Positions 18,150 to 26,545 of a stretch of 31,177 nt of DNA are shown here, piece after piece. Position 1 is the stretch's first letter; each line of letters opens with the position of its first letter. A model generated the notes under the pieces. It was not told where the DNA came from and did no database searches. It saw nothing but the letters and a program-made list of their open reading frames with translations. Position numbers and translations under genes: made by a program. Source of the stretch: an uncultured Oscillospiraceae bacterium (GTDB lineage: Bacteria; Bacillota; Clostridia; Oscillospirales; Oscillospiraceae); NCBI GenBank assembly GCA_910588045.1, contig CAJUPS010000033.1:1-31177 (forward strand), read 5' to 3'.

Positions 18150-19784
18150 ATGAGAGCACACTATCACCGGATCCTTCGGGATACGGAGCGGAGCGTGGAG
18201 CGCTCCCTGCAAATCCAGAATCTGGAGAAGGGCAGTCCCTGGTACGGCGCGTTTCCCCAGCCCGACGGCGTCTGCCAGGCCAAGTACGCCATCTACTGCG
18301 TGTCCTCCATGGTCGCGGTCTACTGCAACCGGGACTCGTCGCTCTGCCGCGACAGAGCGGTCTATGAGCGCATCCTGCTGGGTCTGGACTACGTGGACCG
18401 GGTACAGCACGAAAACGGCCTGTTCGACTACGTGACCTGCAACTTCTTCTCCGCGCCGGACACGGCCTTCTGCATCGGGAAGATCATCCCCCATCTCCAG
18501 TACCTGACGGCCCGGACGGACCTGACGGCGGAGGAGACCGTCCTCCTGGATCGCCTGCGGAGGATCATCCACGCCGGGGCCCGGGGTCTGCTGGAGGGCG
18601 GCTTCCACACCCCCAACCACCGCTGGGCCATCGCCTCCGTGCTGGCGGCCTGCGGGAAGCTGTTCGGGGAGGAGGACCTGACCCGGGCGGCCTTCGTCTA
18701 TCTCAACGAGGGCCTGGACTGCAACGGGGACGGGGAGTACGCCGAGAAGTCCGCGGGCAACTACAACCGGGTGAACAACGACGCCATGATGCTCCTCTCG
18801 GAGAGTCTGGACGACCCCTCCTATGAGGAGAACGCCATCCGCAACCTCAGGATGATGCTCACCTACTGGGAGCCGGACGGCAGTGTTTTCACCGCCAACT
18901 CCACCCGCTTTGACAAGGACCTGATCGTCTACTCCCACCCCTACTACTACGAATACCTGTCCCTGGGGATACGCTACCGCGTCCCGGAGTTTATCGCTAT
19001 GGCCAACTACATCTTCGAGCTGGTCCGGGAGAAGGGCCTGGAGGCCCCGGACTGCCTCATGGAGCTGATGCTCCATCCGGAGTTTGTCCACTACGAATCC
19101 GAGGCGTGCGGCATTCCCACGGACTACCGGGCGTTCTACCGGGACTCCGGCATCGCCCGGGTCCGCCGGGGCCGGTACAGCTACACCGTTATGAGCGGTA
19201 AGTCGAATTTCCTGTATGTTCACAACGGGGAGATCAAGCTGGCGGTGAAGATCGGGGGCAGCTTCTGCGAGCACCGGGCCTTCCGGGCGGAGACCATGAC
19301 CGAGGACGAGACGGGGGCCTTCCACCTCCGCCAGACCATGCGGGGCTGGTACTACCTCCCCTTCGAGGAGAAGCCCGCCACCAGCGACTGGTGGCAGATG
19401 GACAACGCCGCCCGGAAGAAGAAGCTGGGGCCCGATATGGACATTGACGTGACCATCCGGGAGACCGGGGAGGGCCTGGAGGTAGATGTCCGGACCTCCG
19501 GCGTGGAGGGTGCGCCCTGGCGGGTGGAGCTGGCCTTCCAGGGCATCGAGCGGATCGCCAACGAGCACATGACCATGCCCGTCCACGGGGATGAGGTGCT
19601 GGTTCTGCGGGATTCCGACTTCGAGGTGCTGGGCAGGCGTACCTCCATGAAGATTGGCCCCGCCTTCGGCGTCCACCACTTCACGGAGGGCAAGGAGGAC
19701 AGCGAGGCCAAGACCCCCGGCGCGGCCACGGTGTATCTCACCGACTACACCTCCTTCCATCACACCATTTCCATCTGGCCATAA
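18150..19784 (+). CDS. Unrecognised (alpha/alpha) toroid plus beta-sandwich protein, possible glycan lyase or hydrolase
   Basis: I cannot name this 544-residue protein. Residues 1 to about 320 are helical and repetitive in a way that fits an (alpha/alpha)6 toroid. Residues about 325-544 are beta-rich (FYRDSGIARVRRGRYSYTVMSG, then many alternating strands). That order is seen in heparinase II/III-like lyases and some glycosidases. Possible active-site elements are SAPDTAF (101-107), N156-H157 in TPNHRW, and Y205 in GNYNRVNND, which recall the Asn/His/Tyr sets of toroid lyases. No signal peptide is seen. It sits in the operon between the ROK kinase and the TIM-barrel isomerase. A cytosolic uronic-acid oligosaccharide lyase or uronidase is my best guess. 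GAGGGAA upstream supports the ATG. Confidence 0.55.
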   Translation: MRAHYHRILRDTERSVERSLQIQNLEKGSPWYGAFPQPDGVCQAKYAIYCVSSMVAVYCNRDSSLCRDRAVYERILLGLDYVDRVQHENGLFDYVTCNFFSAPDTAFCIGKIIPHLQYLTARTDLTAEETVLLDRLRRIIHAGARGLLEGGFHTPNHRWAIASVLAACGKLFGEEDLTRAAFVYLNEGLDCNGDGEYAEKSAGNYNRVNNDAMMLLSESLDDPSYEENAIRNLRMMLTYWEPDGSVFTANSTRFDKDLIVYSHPYYYEYLSLGIRYRVPEFIAMANYIFELVREKGLEAPDCLMELMLHPEFVHYESEACGIPTDYRAFYRDSGIARVRRGRYSYTVMSGKSNFLYVHNGEIKLAVKIGGSFCEHRAFRAETMTEDETGAFHLRQTMRGWYYLPFEEKPATSDWWQMDNAARKKKLGPDMDIDVTIRETGEGLEVDVRTSGVEGAPWRVELAFQGIERIANEHMTMPVHGDEVLVLRDSDFEVLGRRTSMKIGPAFGVHHFTEGKEDSEAKTPGAATVYLTDYTSFHHTISIWP

Positions 19785-19799
19785 CAGGGAGGAAGCGCT

Positions 19800-20642
19800 A
19801 TGAAGCTTTGCATACGCGCCCACGACCTGGGCGTCAAGGGCACGGAGGACATTTTGACCCAGCTGGACCGCCTGGGGCTGGACGGCGTGCAGCTGGTCTG
19901 CTACAAGGTCTATGACGACATCCCCTATGCCCCCGGCGGCATCACGCCGGAGAGGGCTTCGGCCATCGGCAGGGCCCTGGCCGAAGCGGGGAAGATCGTC
20001 CCCCTGGTAGGGGCCTACTTCAACCCCGTCCACCCGGACGAGGAGAAAGCCGCTCGCGGCCAAGCGATTTTTGCGGACTATCTGCGCCATTGCCGGGCCC
20101 TGGGCTGCGGCGTCGTGGGCTCGGAGACCGGCTCCTTCAACGGCGACGAGTGGACCTACCACCCCCGCAACCGCACGGAGGAGGCCCTGCAAAAAGTGGT
20201 CGCCGCATTCTCCCAACTCTGCGACGTCGCCGCGGACTGCGGGAGTACCGTGGCGGTGGAGGGCGCGGAGGGCCACGTCTGCTATGACGTGGACACCCTG
20301 GCCCGGGCCCGGCGGATGATCGGGCGGCGGACGAAGGTCATTTTTGACCTCTACAACTATATGGATGCCGCCAATCAGGGGGACTACCTGGACATCCTGG
20401 ACCGGGGATTGGACGTCTTCGCCGGGGAGATCCAGGTGTTCCACATGAAGGACTGCATTCTCACCAGCGGCCGAAAGCCCCTCCAGGTCCCCCTTGGGAC
20501 CGGCGAACTGGACATGCGGGCCATTCTCGGGCGCATCAAGGCGTATGACCCGGACGCCGTGCTGATGCTGGAGGAGACCACGGGGGAGCACATTCCCCAC
20601 GCGGTGGACACCATCCGGCGCGTCTGGGCGGAGCTTCCATAA
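19800..20642 (+). CDS. TIM-barrel sugar isomerase/epimerase (xylose isomerase-like, AP endonuclease 2 fold)
   Basis: This 280-residue protein starts MKLCIRAHDLG and has the layout of sugar phosphate isomerases/epimerases. Candidate metal ligands at strand ends are E154 (VAVEGAEGH), D183 (IFDLYNYMD), H215 (FHMKD) and E258/E259 (MLEETTG). The exact sugar is unknown. In this operon it could isomerise a released uronate, keto-sugar or hexose that the KduI/KduD route does not cover. GGGAGGAAG gives a clear RBS 15 bp after the previous gene, and eda follows 11 bp later. It is not an obvious KduI, UxaC or mannose-6-phosphate isomerase. Confidence 0.8.
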   Translation: MKLCIRAHDLGVKGTEDILTQLDRLGLDGVQLVCYKVYDDIPYAPGGITPERASAIGRALAEAGKIVPLVGAYFNPVHPDEEKAARGQAIFADYLRHCRALGCGVVGSETGSFNGDEWTYHPRNRTEEALQKVVAAFSQLCDVAADCGSTVAVEGAEGHVCYDVDTLARARRMIGRRTKVIFDLYNYMDAANQGDYLDILDRGLDVFAGEIQVFHMKDCILTSGRKPLQVPLGTGELDMRAILGRIKAYDPDAVLMLEETTGEHIPHAVDTIRRVWAELP

Positions 20643-20653
20643 GGAGGACAGCG

Positions 20654-21307
20654 ATGACATATCAGGAGATCAACGAAAAAATCACCCGGACCGGCGTGGT
20701 GCCGGTCATCAAGCTCAACCACCCCCGGCGGGACGCCGGTCCCCTGGCCCGGGCCCTCTGCGCCGGAGGCGTCCCGGTGGCGGAGGTCACCTTCCGCGCC
20801 GCCGGTGCGGCGGAGGCCATCCGGATCATGTCGGAGGAGCGCCCGGAGATGCTGGTGGGCGCCGGTACGGTGCTGACGGCCGCCCAGGCGGACGAGGCCC
20901 TCTCAGCCGGGGCGAAGTTCATCGTCACCCCCGGGCTGGACGTGGACCTGGCGGCCCACTGCCTGGAGCGGGGCGCAGCCGTCTACCCCGGGTGCACCAC
21001 GCCCACGGACTACCACGCCGCGCTGAAGCTGGGCCTGGAGGTGCTCAAGTTCTTCCCTGCGGAGCAGTCCGGCGGCCTGGCGAAGATCAAGGCCATGAGC
21101 GCCCCCTTCCCCATGTTTAAGGTGATGCCCACCGGCGGCATATCCCTGGAGAACCTGGGGACGTATCTCGCCTGTCCGGTGGTGGCCGCCTGCGGCGGCT
21201 CCTACATGGTGACGGCCAATCTGATCGACAACCAGCGCTGGGACGAGATCACGGAGCTGTGCCGCAGATCCGTGGAAATTGTGGGGGAGGTCCGGAAAAA
21301 TGGCTGA
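20654..21307 (+). CDS. eda: 2-keto-3-deoxy-6-phosphogluconate (KDPG) aldolase
   Basis: Eda splits KDPG into pyruvate and glyceraldehyde-3-phosphate, the last step of uronate breakdown in this locus. The 217-residue class I aldolase has the catalytic Glu in AEVTFR (E44), the phosphate/substrate loop VGAGTVLT (68-75), FIVTPG (89-94), and the Schiff-base Lys K132 in LKFFPAE, all conserved in the family. PTGGIS forms the C-terminal phosphate site. TAAGGAGGACAGCG gives a strong RBS. Its last 8 bases overlap the start of kdgK, so kinase and aldolase are translated together. Confidence 0.95.
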   Translation: MTYQEINEKITRTGVVPVIKLNHPRRDAGPLARALCAGGVPVAEVTFRAAGAAEAIRIMSEERPEMLVGAGTVLTAAQADEALSAGAKFIVTPGLDVDLAAHCLERGAAVYPGCTTPTDYHAALKLGLEVLKFFPAEQSGGLAKIKAMSAPFPMFKVMPTGGISLENLGTYLACPVVAACGGSYMVTANLIDNQRWDEITELCRRSVEIVGEVRKNG

Positions 21308-22328
21308 AATTGTCACCTTCGGCGAGCTGATGGTCCGGCTCCAGCCCTACGACCACCAGCGCTTTGTCCAGGCGGACCGCCTGGAGTTCTCCTTCGGCGG
21401 CGGGGAGGCCAACGTGGCGGTCTCCCTGGCCAACTTCGGCCGGGATACCGCCTTCGTCACCAAGCTGCCCGCCCACGCCATCGGTCAGGCGGCGGTGAAC
21501 TCTTTGCGCCGCTACGGCGTGGACACCTCCCGGATCGTCCGGGGCGGCGACCGGATCGGCATCTACTACAACGAGAAGGGCGCCTCCCAGCGGGGCAGCG
21601 TGTGTATCTACGACCGGGCCCACTCGGCCATTGCCGATTCGTCGCCGGAGGAGTTCGACTGGGCGCGTATTTTCCGGGACGCCCGGTGGTTCCACTTCAC
21701 CGGCATCACCCCCGCCCTGGGTCCCAACCTGGTGGAGACCTGCCGCAGGGCCTGCATGGCGGCCAAGGCGGGCGGCCTGAACATCTCCTGCGACCTCAAC
21801 TACCGCGGCAAGCTCTGGACCCGGGAGCAGGCGGGAGAGGCCATGTCGGAGCTGTGCCGGTACGTGGACGTGTGCATCGCCAACGAGGAGGACGCCAAGG
21901 ACGTCTTTGGCATTGAGGCCGCGTCCACCGACGTCTCCGCCGGGACCATCAGCCGGGAGGGCTACCAGTCCGTGGCCCGGCAGCTCTCGGAGCGCTTCGG
22001 CTTCGCCCAGGTGGCCATCACCCTCCGGGAGAGCCGGTCCGCCTCGGATAACGGCTGGTCCGCCATGCTCTATGACGCCGCCCGGGGGACCTGCGCCTTC
22101 TCCAGGCGCTACGACCTGCACATCGTCGACCGCGTGGGCGGCGGGGACAGCTTCAGCGGCGCTCTGATCTGCGCCCTTCTCGATGGCAGATCCCAGCAGG
22201 AGGCGGTGGAGTTCGCCGCCGCGGCCTCGGCGCTCAAGCACTCCATCGGCGGGGATTACAACATGGTCACCCGCGCCGAGGTCGAGAAGCTGGCCTGCGG
22301 CGACGGCTCAGGCCGCATCCAGCGGTGA
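21300..22328 (+). CDS. kdgK: 2-keto-3-deoxygluconate kinase (PfkB family)
   Basis: KdgK phosphorylates KDG to KDPG using ATP. The 342-residue protein has both PfkB signatures: SFGGGEANVAVSLANFG near the N terminus and VGGGDSFSGAL near 279-289 with the catalytic base D283. The GGGEANVA form and the tight pairing with eda favour KDG over fructose or ribose. I use ATG at 21300, with GGGGGAGG 9 bases upstream; the in-frame ATG at 21279 lies deeper inside eda and would add seven residues before the conserved MAEIVTFGE start. With kduI, kduD and eda it completes the route from unsaturated uronate to central metabolism. No convincing terminator follows. Confidence 0.9.
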   Translation: MAEIVTFGELMVRLQPYDHQRFVQADRLEFSFGGGEANVAVSLANFGRDTAFVTKLPAHAIGQAAVNSLRRYGVDTSRIVRGGDRIGIYYNEKGASQRGSVCIYDRAHSAIADSSPEEFDWARIFRDARWFHFTGITPALGPNLVETCRRACMAAKAGGLNISCDLNYRGKLWTREQAGEAMSELCRYVDVCIANEEDAKDVFGIEAASTDVSAGTISREGYQSVARQLSERFGFAQVAITLRESRSASDNGWSAMLYDAARGTCAFSRRYDLHIVDRVGGGDSFSGALICALLDGRSQQEAVEFAAAASALKHSIGGDYNMVTRAEVEKLACGDGSGRIQR

Positions 22329-22348
22329 CGGGTGCCGGTCCGTTCTGT

Positions 22349-22361
22349 GCATTGTGCACAA
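22349..22361. promoter_or_regulatory. Palindromic motif GCATTGTGCACAA, copy 2
   Basis: An exact second copy of the 13-base string at 5806-5818, centred on the palindrome TTGTGCACAA. It lies about 100 bases upstream of the predicted BMP-gene promoter and 21 bases after the kdgK stop. Confidence 0.35.
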
Positions 22362-22399
22362 ACATTTTGCAAATAAACTGCCGTTTTGACGAAAAATGA

Positions 22400-22457
22400 A
22401 TTTTCTCAAAAAAATCAGCCGGATGTCCTGTTTAATTGAGAAAATGTATGCTATACT
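22400..22457 (+). promoter_or_regulatory. Promoter of the BMP importer operon with spaced inverted repeat
   Basis: An extended -10, TGC followed by TATACT (22452-22457), lies in the AT-rich gap and predicts a start near 22464 with a leader of about 88 bases. The -35 is poor, as is common for extended -10 promoters. Immediately upstream, ATTTTCTCAA (22400-22409) and TTGAGAAAAT (22436-22445) form perfect 10-bp inverted arms 26 bases apart. The second arm lies in the promoter spacer, so a bound regulator would block RNA polymerase. No purine riboswitch was recognised in the leader. Confidence 0.5.
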
Positions 22458-22551
22458 GTCCCTATCCATCGGCTCTGAGGCCCGAGGGAAAACGGAGGCT
22501 GACTGCTCTCCGGCAAAAATGTTTTGGAGATAAAAAGGAGGATCATTTTCT

Positions 22552-23724
22552 ATGAAGAAGCTTATTGCAGCAATTCTGGCATCCCTGATGGCGCTGTCTC
22601 TGGTCGCCTGCGGCGGAGGCGGCGGCAGCGGCTCCGGCGGTTCCGGCGACATGAAGATCGCCATGGTCACCGACTCCGGCGACATCACCGACCAGAGCTT
22701 CAACCAGACCACCTACGAGACCGCCAAGGCGTGGAGCGAGAAGAACGGGACCACCTTCAACTATTACAAGCCCGAGAAGGACTCCGACGAGGCCCGCAAC
22801 GCCGCCGTTGACCTGGCCGTGGCCGACGGGGCCAACATCATCATCCTGCCCGGCTACATGTTCGCCGCCACCCTGGTGGCCCAGACCAACACCTATCCCG
22901 ACGTGAAGTTCATCGCCCTGGACGTGGGCGCGGGCGACATCTGCGAGAAGGGCGTGGGCGAGGGCTACACCTACAACCCCGCCGACTACAACGTGGGCGA
23001 CTACTACAACACCAAGAATACATACTGCGCCACCTATCAGGAGGAGATTTCCGGCTATATGGCTGGCTACGCCGCCGTCAAGCTGGGCTACCGCCATCTG
23101 GGCTTCCTGGGCGGCATGGCCGTCCCCGCCGTCATGCGCTTCGGCTACGGCTATGTCCAGGGCGCGAACGCCGCTGCTGAGGAGCTGGGCTGCACCGGCG
23201 ACGTGCAGGTGGAGTACGTCTACGGCAACCAGTTCTACGGCGATGCCGACATCACCGCTTACATGGACACCTGGTACAACTCCCTGGGCGTTGAGCTGGT
23301 CTTCGCCTGCGGCGGCGGCATCTACACCTCCGCTGCCGAGGCCGCGGCCAAGGTGGGCGGCAAGGTCATCGGCGTGGACTCCGACCAGTCCTCCAAGATC
23401 GACACCTACGGCGCCGACATGACTGTGACCTCCGCCATGAAGGGTCTGGACGCCACCGTCAACATGATGCTCACCGACATCAAGGACGGCAAGTGGGCCG
23501 ACCACGTGGGCAAGATCGAGAACCTGGGCCTGGTCTCCGACGACCCTGCTGAGAACTTCGTCCAGTTGCCCCGCGCCACCACCCAGTGGTCCGACGACTT
23601 CAAGGAGGACGACTACCTCCAGCTGGTGAAGGACATCCACGCTGGCAAGGTCAGCATTTCCAACGACATTTCCGCCATGCCCGCCACGGCCATCGCGGTC
23701 ACCGAGTACGGCACGATCAAGTAA
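22552..23724 (+). CDS. BMP-family nucleoside-type ABC transporter binding lipoprotein
   Basis: This is the extracytoplasmic receptor of the adjacent importer, 390 residues, related to PnrA/Med and B. subtilis YufN. The signal peptide ends in LVAC with the lipidated Cys at residue 20, followed by a Gly/Ser linker. The mature domain opens MKIAMVTDSGDITDQSFNQTTYE, the classic BMP start. Family members usually bind purine nucleosides. Codon choice is strongly biased, as expected for an abundant protein. It has its own promoter and a hairpin after its stop, then the ATPase and two permeases. Sugar ligands are possible but less likely. Confidence 0.93.
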   Translation: MKKLIAAILASLMALSLVACGGGGGSGSGGSGDMKIAMVTDSGDITDQSFNQTTYETAKAWSEKNGTTFNYYKPEKDSDEARNAAVDLAVADGANIIILPGYMFAATLVAQTNTYPDVKFIALDVGAGDICEKGVGEGYTYNPADYNVGDYYNTKNTYCATYQEEISGYMAGYAAVKLGYRHLGFLGGMAVPAVMRFGYGYVQGANAAAEELGCTGDVQVEYVYGNQFYGDADITAYMDTWYNSLGVELVFACGGGIYTSAAEAAAKVGGKVIGVDSDQSSKIDTYGADMTVTSAMKGLDATVNMMLTDIKDGKWADHVGKIENLGLVSDDPAENFVQLPRATTQWSDDFKEDDYLQLVKDIHAGKVSISNDISAMPATAIAVTEYGTIK

Positions 23725-23740
23725 AACATATAAAGCGCGA

Positions 23741-23777
23741 AAGACAGCGGGAGCGCGTTGAAGCTCCCGCTGTCTTT
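23741..23777 (+). terminator. Terminator or attenuator after the BMP gene
   Basis: AAGACAGCGGGAGC (23741-23754) pairs perfectly over 14 bp with GCTCCCGCTGTCTT (23763-23776) and ends in a short T run. The weak T tract suggests partial termination, so that the binding protein is made in excess over the downstream ATPase and permeases. Two smaller hairpins, GCTCA/TGAGC (23778-23792) and GCCCC/GGGGC (23805-23817), follow in the same gap. Confidence 0.7.
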
Positions 23778-23882
23778 GCTCAAAAAATGAGCGCAGCAAG
23801 CACAGCCCCGTTGGGGCGGAGCGTTTCCGTCCCGGCGCAAAATATTCCTGAAATCTGATTAAACGAAGGAGGCGTGTTAGCT

Positions 23883-25421
23883 ATGGCTGAGTACGCGGTG
23901 GAGATGCTGAACATCACCAAGCGGTTCCCCGGCATCATCGCCAACGACAACATCACTTTGCAGCTGAAGAAAGGCGAGATCCACGCCCTTCTGGGGGAGA
24001 ACGGCGCGGGAAAGTCCACGCTCATGAGCGTGCTTTTCGGCCTCTACCAGCCGGAGGAGGGCGAGATCCGCAAGGACGGAAAGAGAGTGGAGATCAAGGA
24101 CCCCAACGACGCCAACGCCCTGGGCATCGGCATGGTCCACCAGCACTTCAAGCTTGTGGAGTGCTTCTCCGTTCTGGACAACATCATTCTGGGCGTGGAG
24201 ACCACCAAGGGCGGCCTGCTCCAGAAGGACGAGGCCCGCCAAAAGGTCCTGGCCCTCTCGGAGAAGTACGGCCTGGCCGTGGACCCGGACGCCATCATCG
24301 AGGACATCACCGTGGGGATGCAGCAGCGCACGGAGATCCTGAAGATGCTCTACCGGGACAACGAGATTCTGATCTTCGACGAACCCACCGCCGTGCTGAC
24401 CCCCCAGGAGATCCAGGAGCTCATGGGCATCATGAAGAGCCTGGCCGCCGAGGGCAAGAGCATCCTCTTCATCACCCACAAGCTGGCGGAGATCATGCAG
24501 GTGGCCGACCGGTGCAGCGTGCTGCGCAAGGGCAAGTACATCGGCACCGTGGACATCAAGGACGCCACCCCGGAGAGCCTGTCCGCCATGATGGTGGGCC
24601 GGGACGTGAACTTCGTGGTGGAGAAGGAGCCCGCCCAGCCCGGGGACGTGGTGCTGGACATCAAGGGCATGACCGTGGCCTCCAAGCGCCACAAGAACAA
24701 CGCCGTGAACAACGTGTCCCTCCAGGTGCACCGGGGGGAGATCGTGTGCATCGCGGGCATCGACGGCAACGGCCAGACGGAGTTCGTCTACGGCCTGAGC
24801 GGCCTGGAGCCCCTCAAGAGCGGCTCCATCACCCTCAACGGCGCGGACATCACCGCCGCCCCCATCCGCAAGCGCCTCACCTCCGGCATGAGCCACATCC
24901 CCGAGGACCGGCACAAGCACGGCCTGGTCCTGGACTACACCCTGGAGGACAACATCGTGCTCCAGCGGTACTTTGAGCCGGAGTTCACCAGCCCCGCGGG
25001 CTTCCTCAAGCGCAAGAACATCCGGGACTATGCCTCCCGCCTCATTGAGCAGTACGACGTCCGTTCCGGCCAGGGCCCCGTGACCCGCGCCCGGGCCATG
25101 TCCGGCGGCAACCAGCAGAAGGCCATCATCGCCCGGGAGATCGACAAGGACCCGGAGCTGCTCATCGCGGTCCAGCCCACCCGCGGCCTGGACGTGGGGG
25201 CCATCGAGTACATCCACAAGCAGCTGGTAGCCCAGCGGGACGCCGGGAAGGGCGTGCTGCTGGTGAGCCTGGAGCTGGACGAGGTCATGAATGTGTCCGA
25301 CCGGATCCTGGTGATGTACGAGGGCGAGATCGTGGGCGAGTTTGACCCCAAGACCGTTACGGTGGAGGAGCTGGGCCTCTACATGGCCGGTTCCAGGAGA
25401 AAGGAGGCTGCGGCGTCATGA
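23883..25421 (+). CDS. Nucleoside-type ABC transporter ATPase (two fused NBDs)
   Basis: This 512-residue protein contains two ATP-binding domains, as in YufO and sugar importers of the same class. Domain 1 has Walker A GENGAGKST, a divergent signature VGMQQRTE and Walker B ILIFDEPTAVLTP. Domain 2 has a degenerate Walker A (GIDGNGQTE), a good signature SGGNQQKAIIAREI and LLIAVQPTRGLDVG. This pattern is normal for the BMP/simple-sugar class, in which the two sites are unequal. I use ATG at 23883, ten bases after AAGGAGG; the GTG at 23874 is too close to that site. It overlaps the next gene by 4 bases (ATGA). Confidence 0.94.
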   Translation: MAEYAVEMLNITKRFPGIIANDNITLQLKKGEIHALLGENGAGKSTLMSVLFGLYQPEEGEIRKDGKRVEIKDPNDANALGIGMVHQHFKLVECFSVLDNIILGVETTKGGLLQKDEARQKVLALSEKYGLAVDPDAIIEDITVGMQQRTEILKMLYRDNEILIFDEPTAVLTPQEIQELMGIMKSLAAEGKSILFITHKLAEIMQVADRCSVLRKGKYIGTVDIKDATPESLSAMMVGRDVNFVVEKEPAQPGDVVLDIKGMTVASKRHKNNAVNNVSLQVHRGEIVCIAGIDGNGQTEFVYGLSGLEPLKSGSITLNGADITAAPIRKRLTSGMSHIPEDRHKHGLVLDYTLEDNIVLQRYFEPEFTSPAGFLKRKNIRDYASRLIEQYDVRSGQGPVTRARAMSGGNQQKAIIAREIDKDPELLIAVQPTRGLDVGAIEYIHKQLVAQRDAGKGVLLVSLELDEVMNVSDRILVMYEGEIVGEFDPKTVTVEELGLYMAGSRRKEAAAS

Positions 25422-26545
25422 GCCAGGATCTGCGGAAAAAAGAGAGCATCCTGCGCAACGCGGGGTTCCAGACCATTCTGGCCTCCCTGCTGTGCATCGT
25501 CCTGGGCCTGCTGATCGGCTTTATCGTGCTGCTGTGCATCAATCCCAGCGGTGCGGCGAAGGCCATCGCGGCGATTATGAAGAACTTCCTCTACTACCCC
25601 AGCGCCTCTGCGGCCATGAAGTATTTCGGCACCACCCTGGTCAACGCCTCGGCGCTGCTGATGTGCTCGCTGTCGGTGCTGTTCGCCTACAAGGTGGGGC
25701 TGTTCAACATCGGCGCGGCGGGCCAGTACGTGGTGGGCGCGGGCGCGTGCCTGTACTTCGCCCTGGCGCTGAAAATGCCCTGGATCGTGTGCCTGCTGGC
25801 GGCGGTGGTGATGGCGGCCCTGGCGGGCGGCATCTCCGGGGCCCTCAAGGCGTATTTCAACGTCAACGAGGTCATCTCCTGCATCATGCTCAACTGGATC
25901 TCCCTCTACTGCGTCAACATGCTGCTTGCCAACGTCAAGGAGCAGTCCACGCCCTACACCATCCCCCTGACCACGGGCAACAAGGGTGCGCTGCTGCCCA
26001 ACCTGGGTCTGGACAAGCTGTTTACGGGCAACGAGTTCGTCACCATCGGCCTGCCCCTGGCGGTGGTGATGGCGGTGCTGGTGTGGGTGGTCCTGGAGAA
26101 GACCAAGCTGGGCTACGAGCTGAAGGCCACGGGCCTGAACAAGCACGCGGCGAAATACTGCGGCATGAAGGAGCGGCGCAACGTGATCCTCACCATGATG
26201 ATCGCGGGGGGCCTTGCGGGCTTCGCGGCGGGCATCTACTACCTCACCGGCATCGAGCAGTGGATGGTGCAGCAGACCAGCGTCCCCGCCATGGGCTTCA
26301 ACGGCATCGCGGCGGCGTTCCTGGGCGGGCTGAACCCCATCGGGGCCATCTTCTCCTCCTACTTCATCCAGCACATCACCAGCGGCGGCACCTATGTGGA
26401 TAAGTCCATGTACTGCGCCCAGATCTCGGATCTGATCTCCGCGTTCATCATTTACCTGTGCGGCTTCGTCCTGTTCTTCCGGCTGTGGTTCAACCGCTGG
26501 CTGGACAAGCGGGATGAGAAGGCGAAGAAAGGAGGCAATGCGTAA
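25418..26545 (+). CDS. Nucleoside-type ABC transporter permease 1 (YufP-like)
   Basis: This 375-residue membrane protein of the BPD_transp_2 class has about eight or more hydrophobic segments. Family-typical text includes KVGLFNIGAAGQYVVGAGACLYFAL and GFNGIAAAFLGGLNPIGAIFSSYF. It has a short basic N terminus and a basic C terminus (LDKRDEKAKKGGNA). It is coupled to the ATPase by a 4-base overlap and to the second permease by a single shared base. The pair forms the nucleoside channel. Confidence 0.93.
   Translation: MSQDLRKKESILRNAGFQTILASLLCIVLGLLIGFIVLLCINPSGAAKAIAAIMKNFLYYPSASAAMKYFGTTLVNASALLMCSLSVLFAYKVGLFNIGAAGQYVVGAGACLYFALALKMPWIVCLLAAVVMAALAGGISGALKAYFNVNEVISCIMLNWISLYCVNMLLANVKEQSTPYTIPLTTGNKGALLPNLGLDKLFTGNEFVTIGLPLAVVMAVLVWVVLEKTKLGYELKATGLNKHAAKYCGMKERRNVILTMMIAGGLAGFAAGIYYLTGIEQWMVQQTSVPAMGFNGIAAAFLGGLNPIGAIFSSYFIQHITSGGTYVDKSMYCAQISDLISAFIIYLCGFVLFFRLWFNRWLDKRDEKAKKGGNA

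Noticed and set aside
18141..20660. Minus-strand open frame of about 840 codons opposite the toroid and TIM-barrel genes
   Set aside because: Same composition artefact. The plus-strand genes have good RBSs and operon spacing; the antisense frame has none of these.
22458..22551. Purine or other riboswitch in the BMP-gene leader
   Set aside because: The leader is under 100 bases and shows only a small CGGAG/CTCCG hairpin; no conserved aptamer core was recognised.
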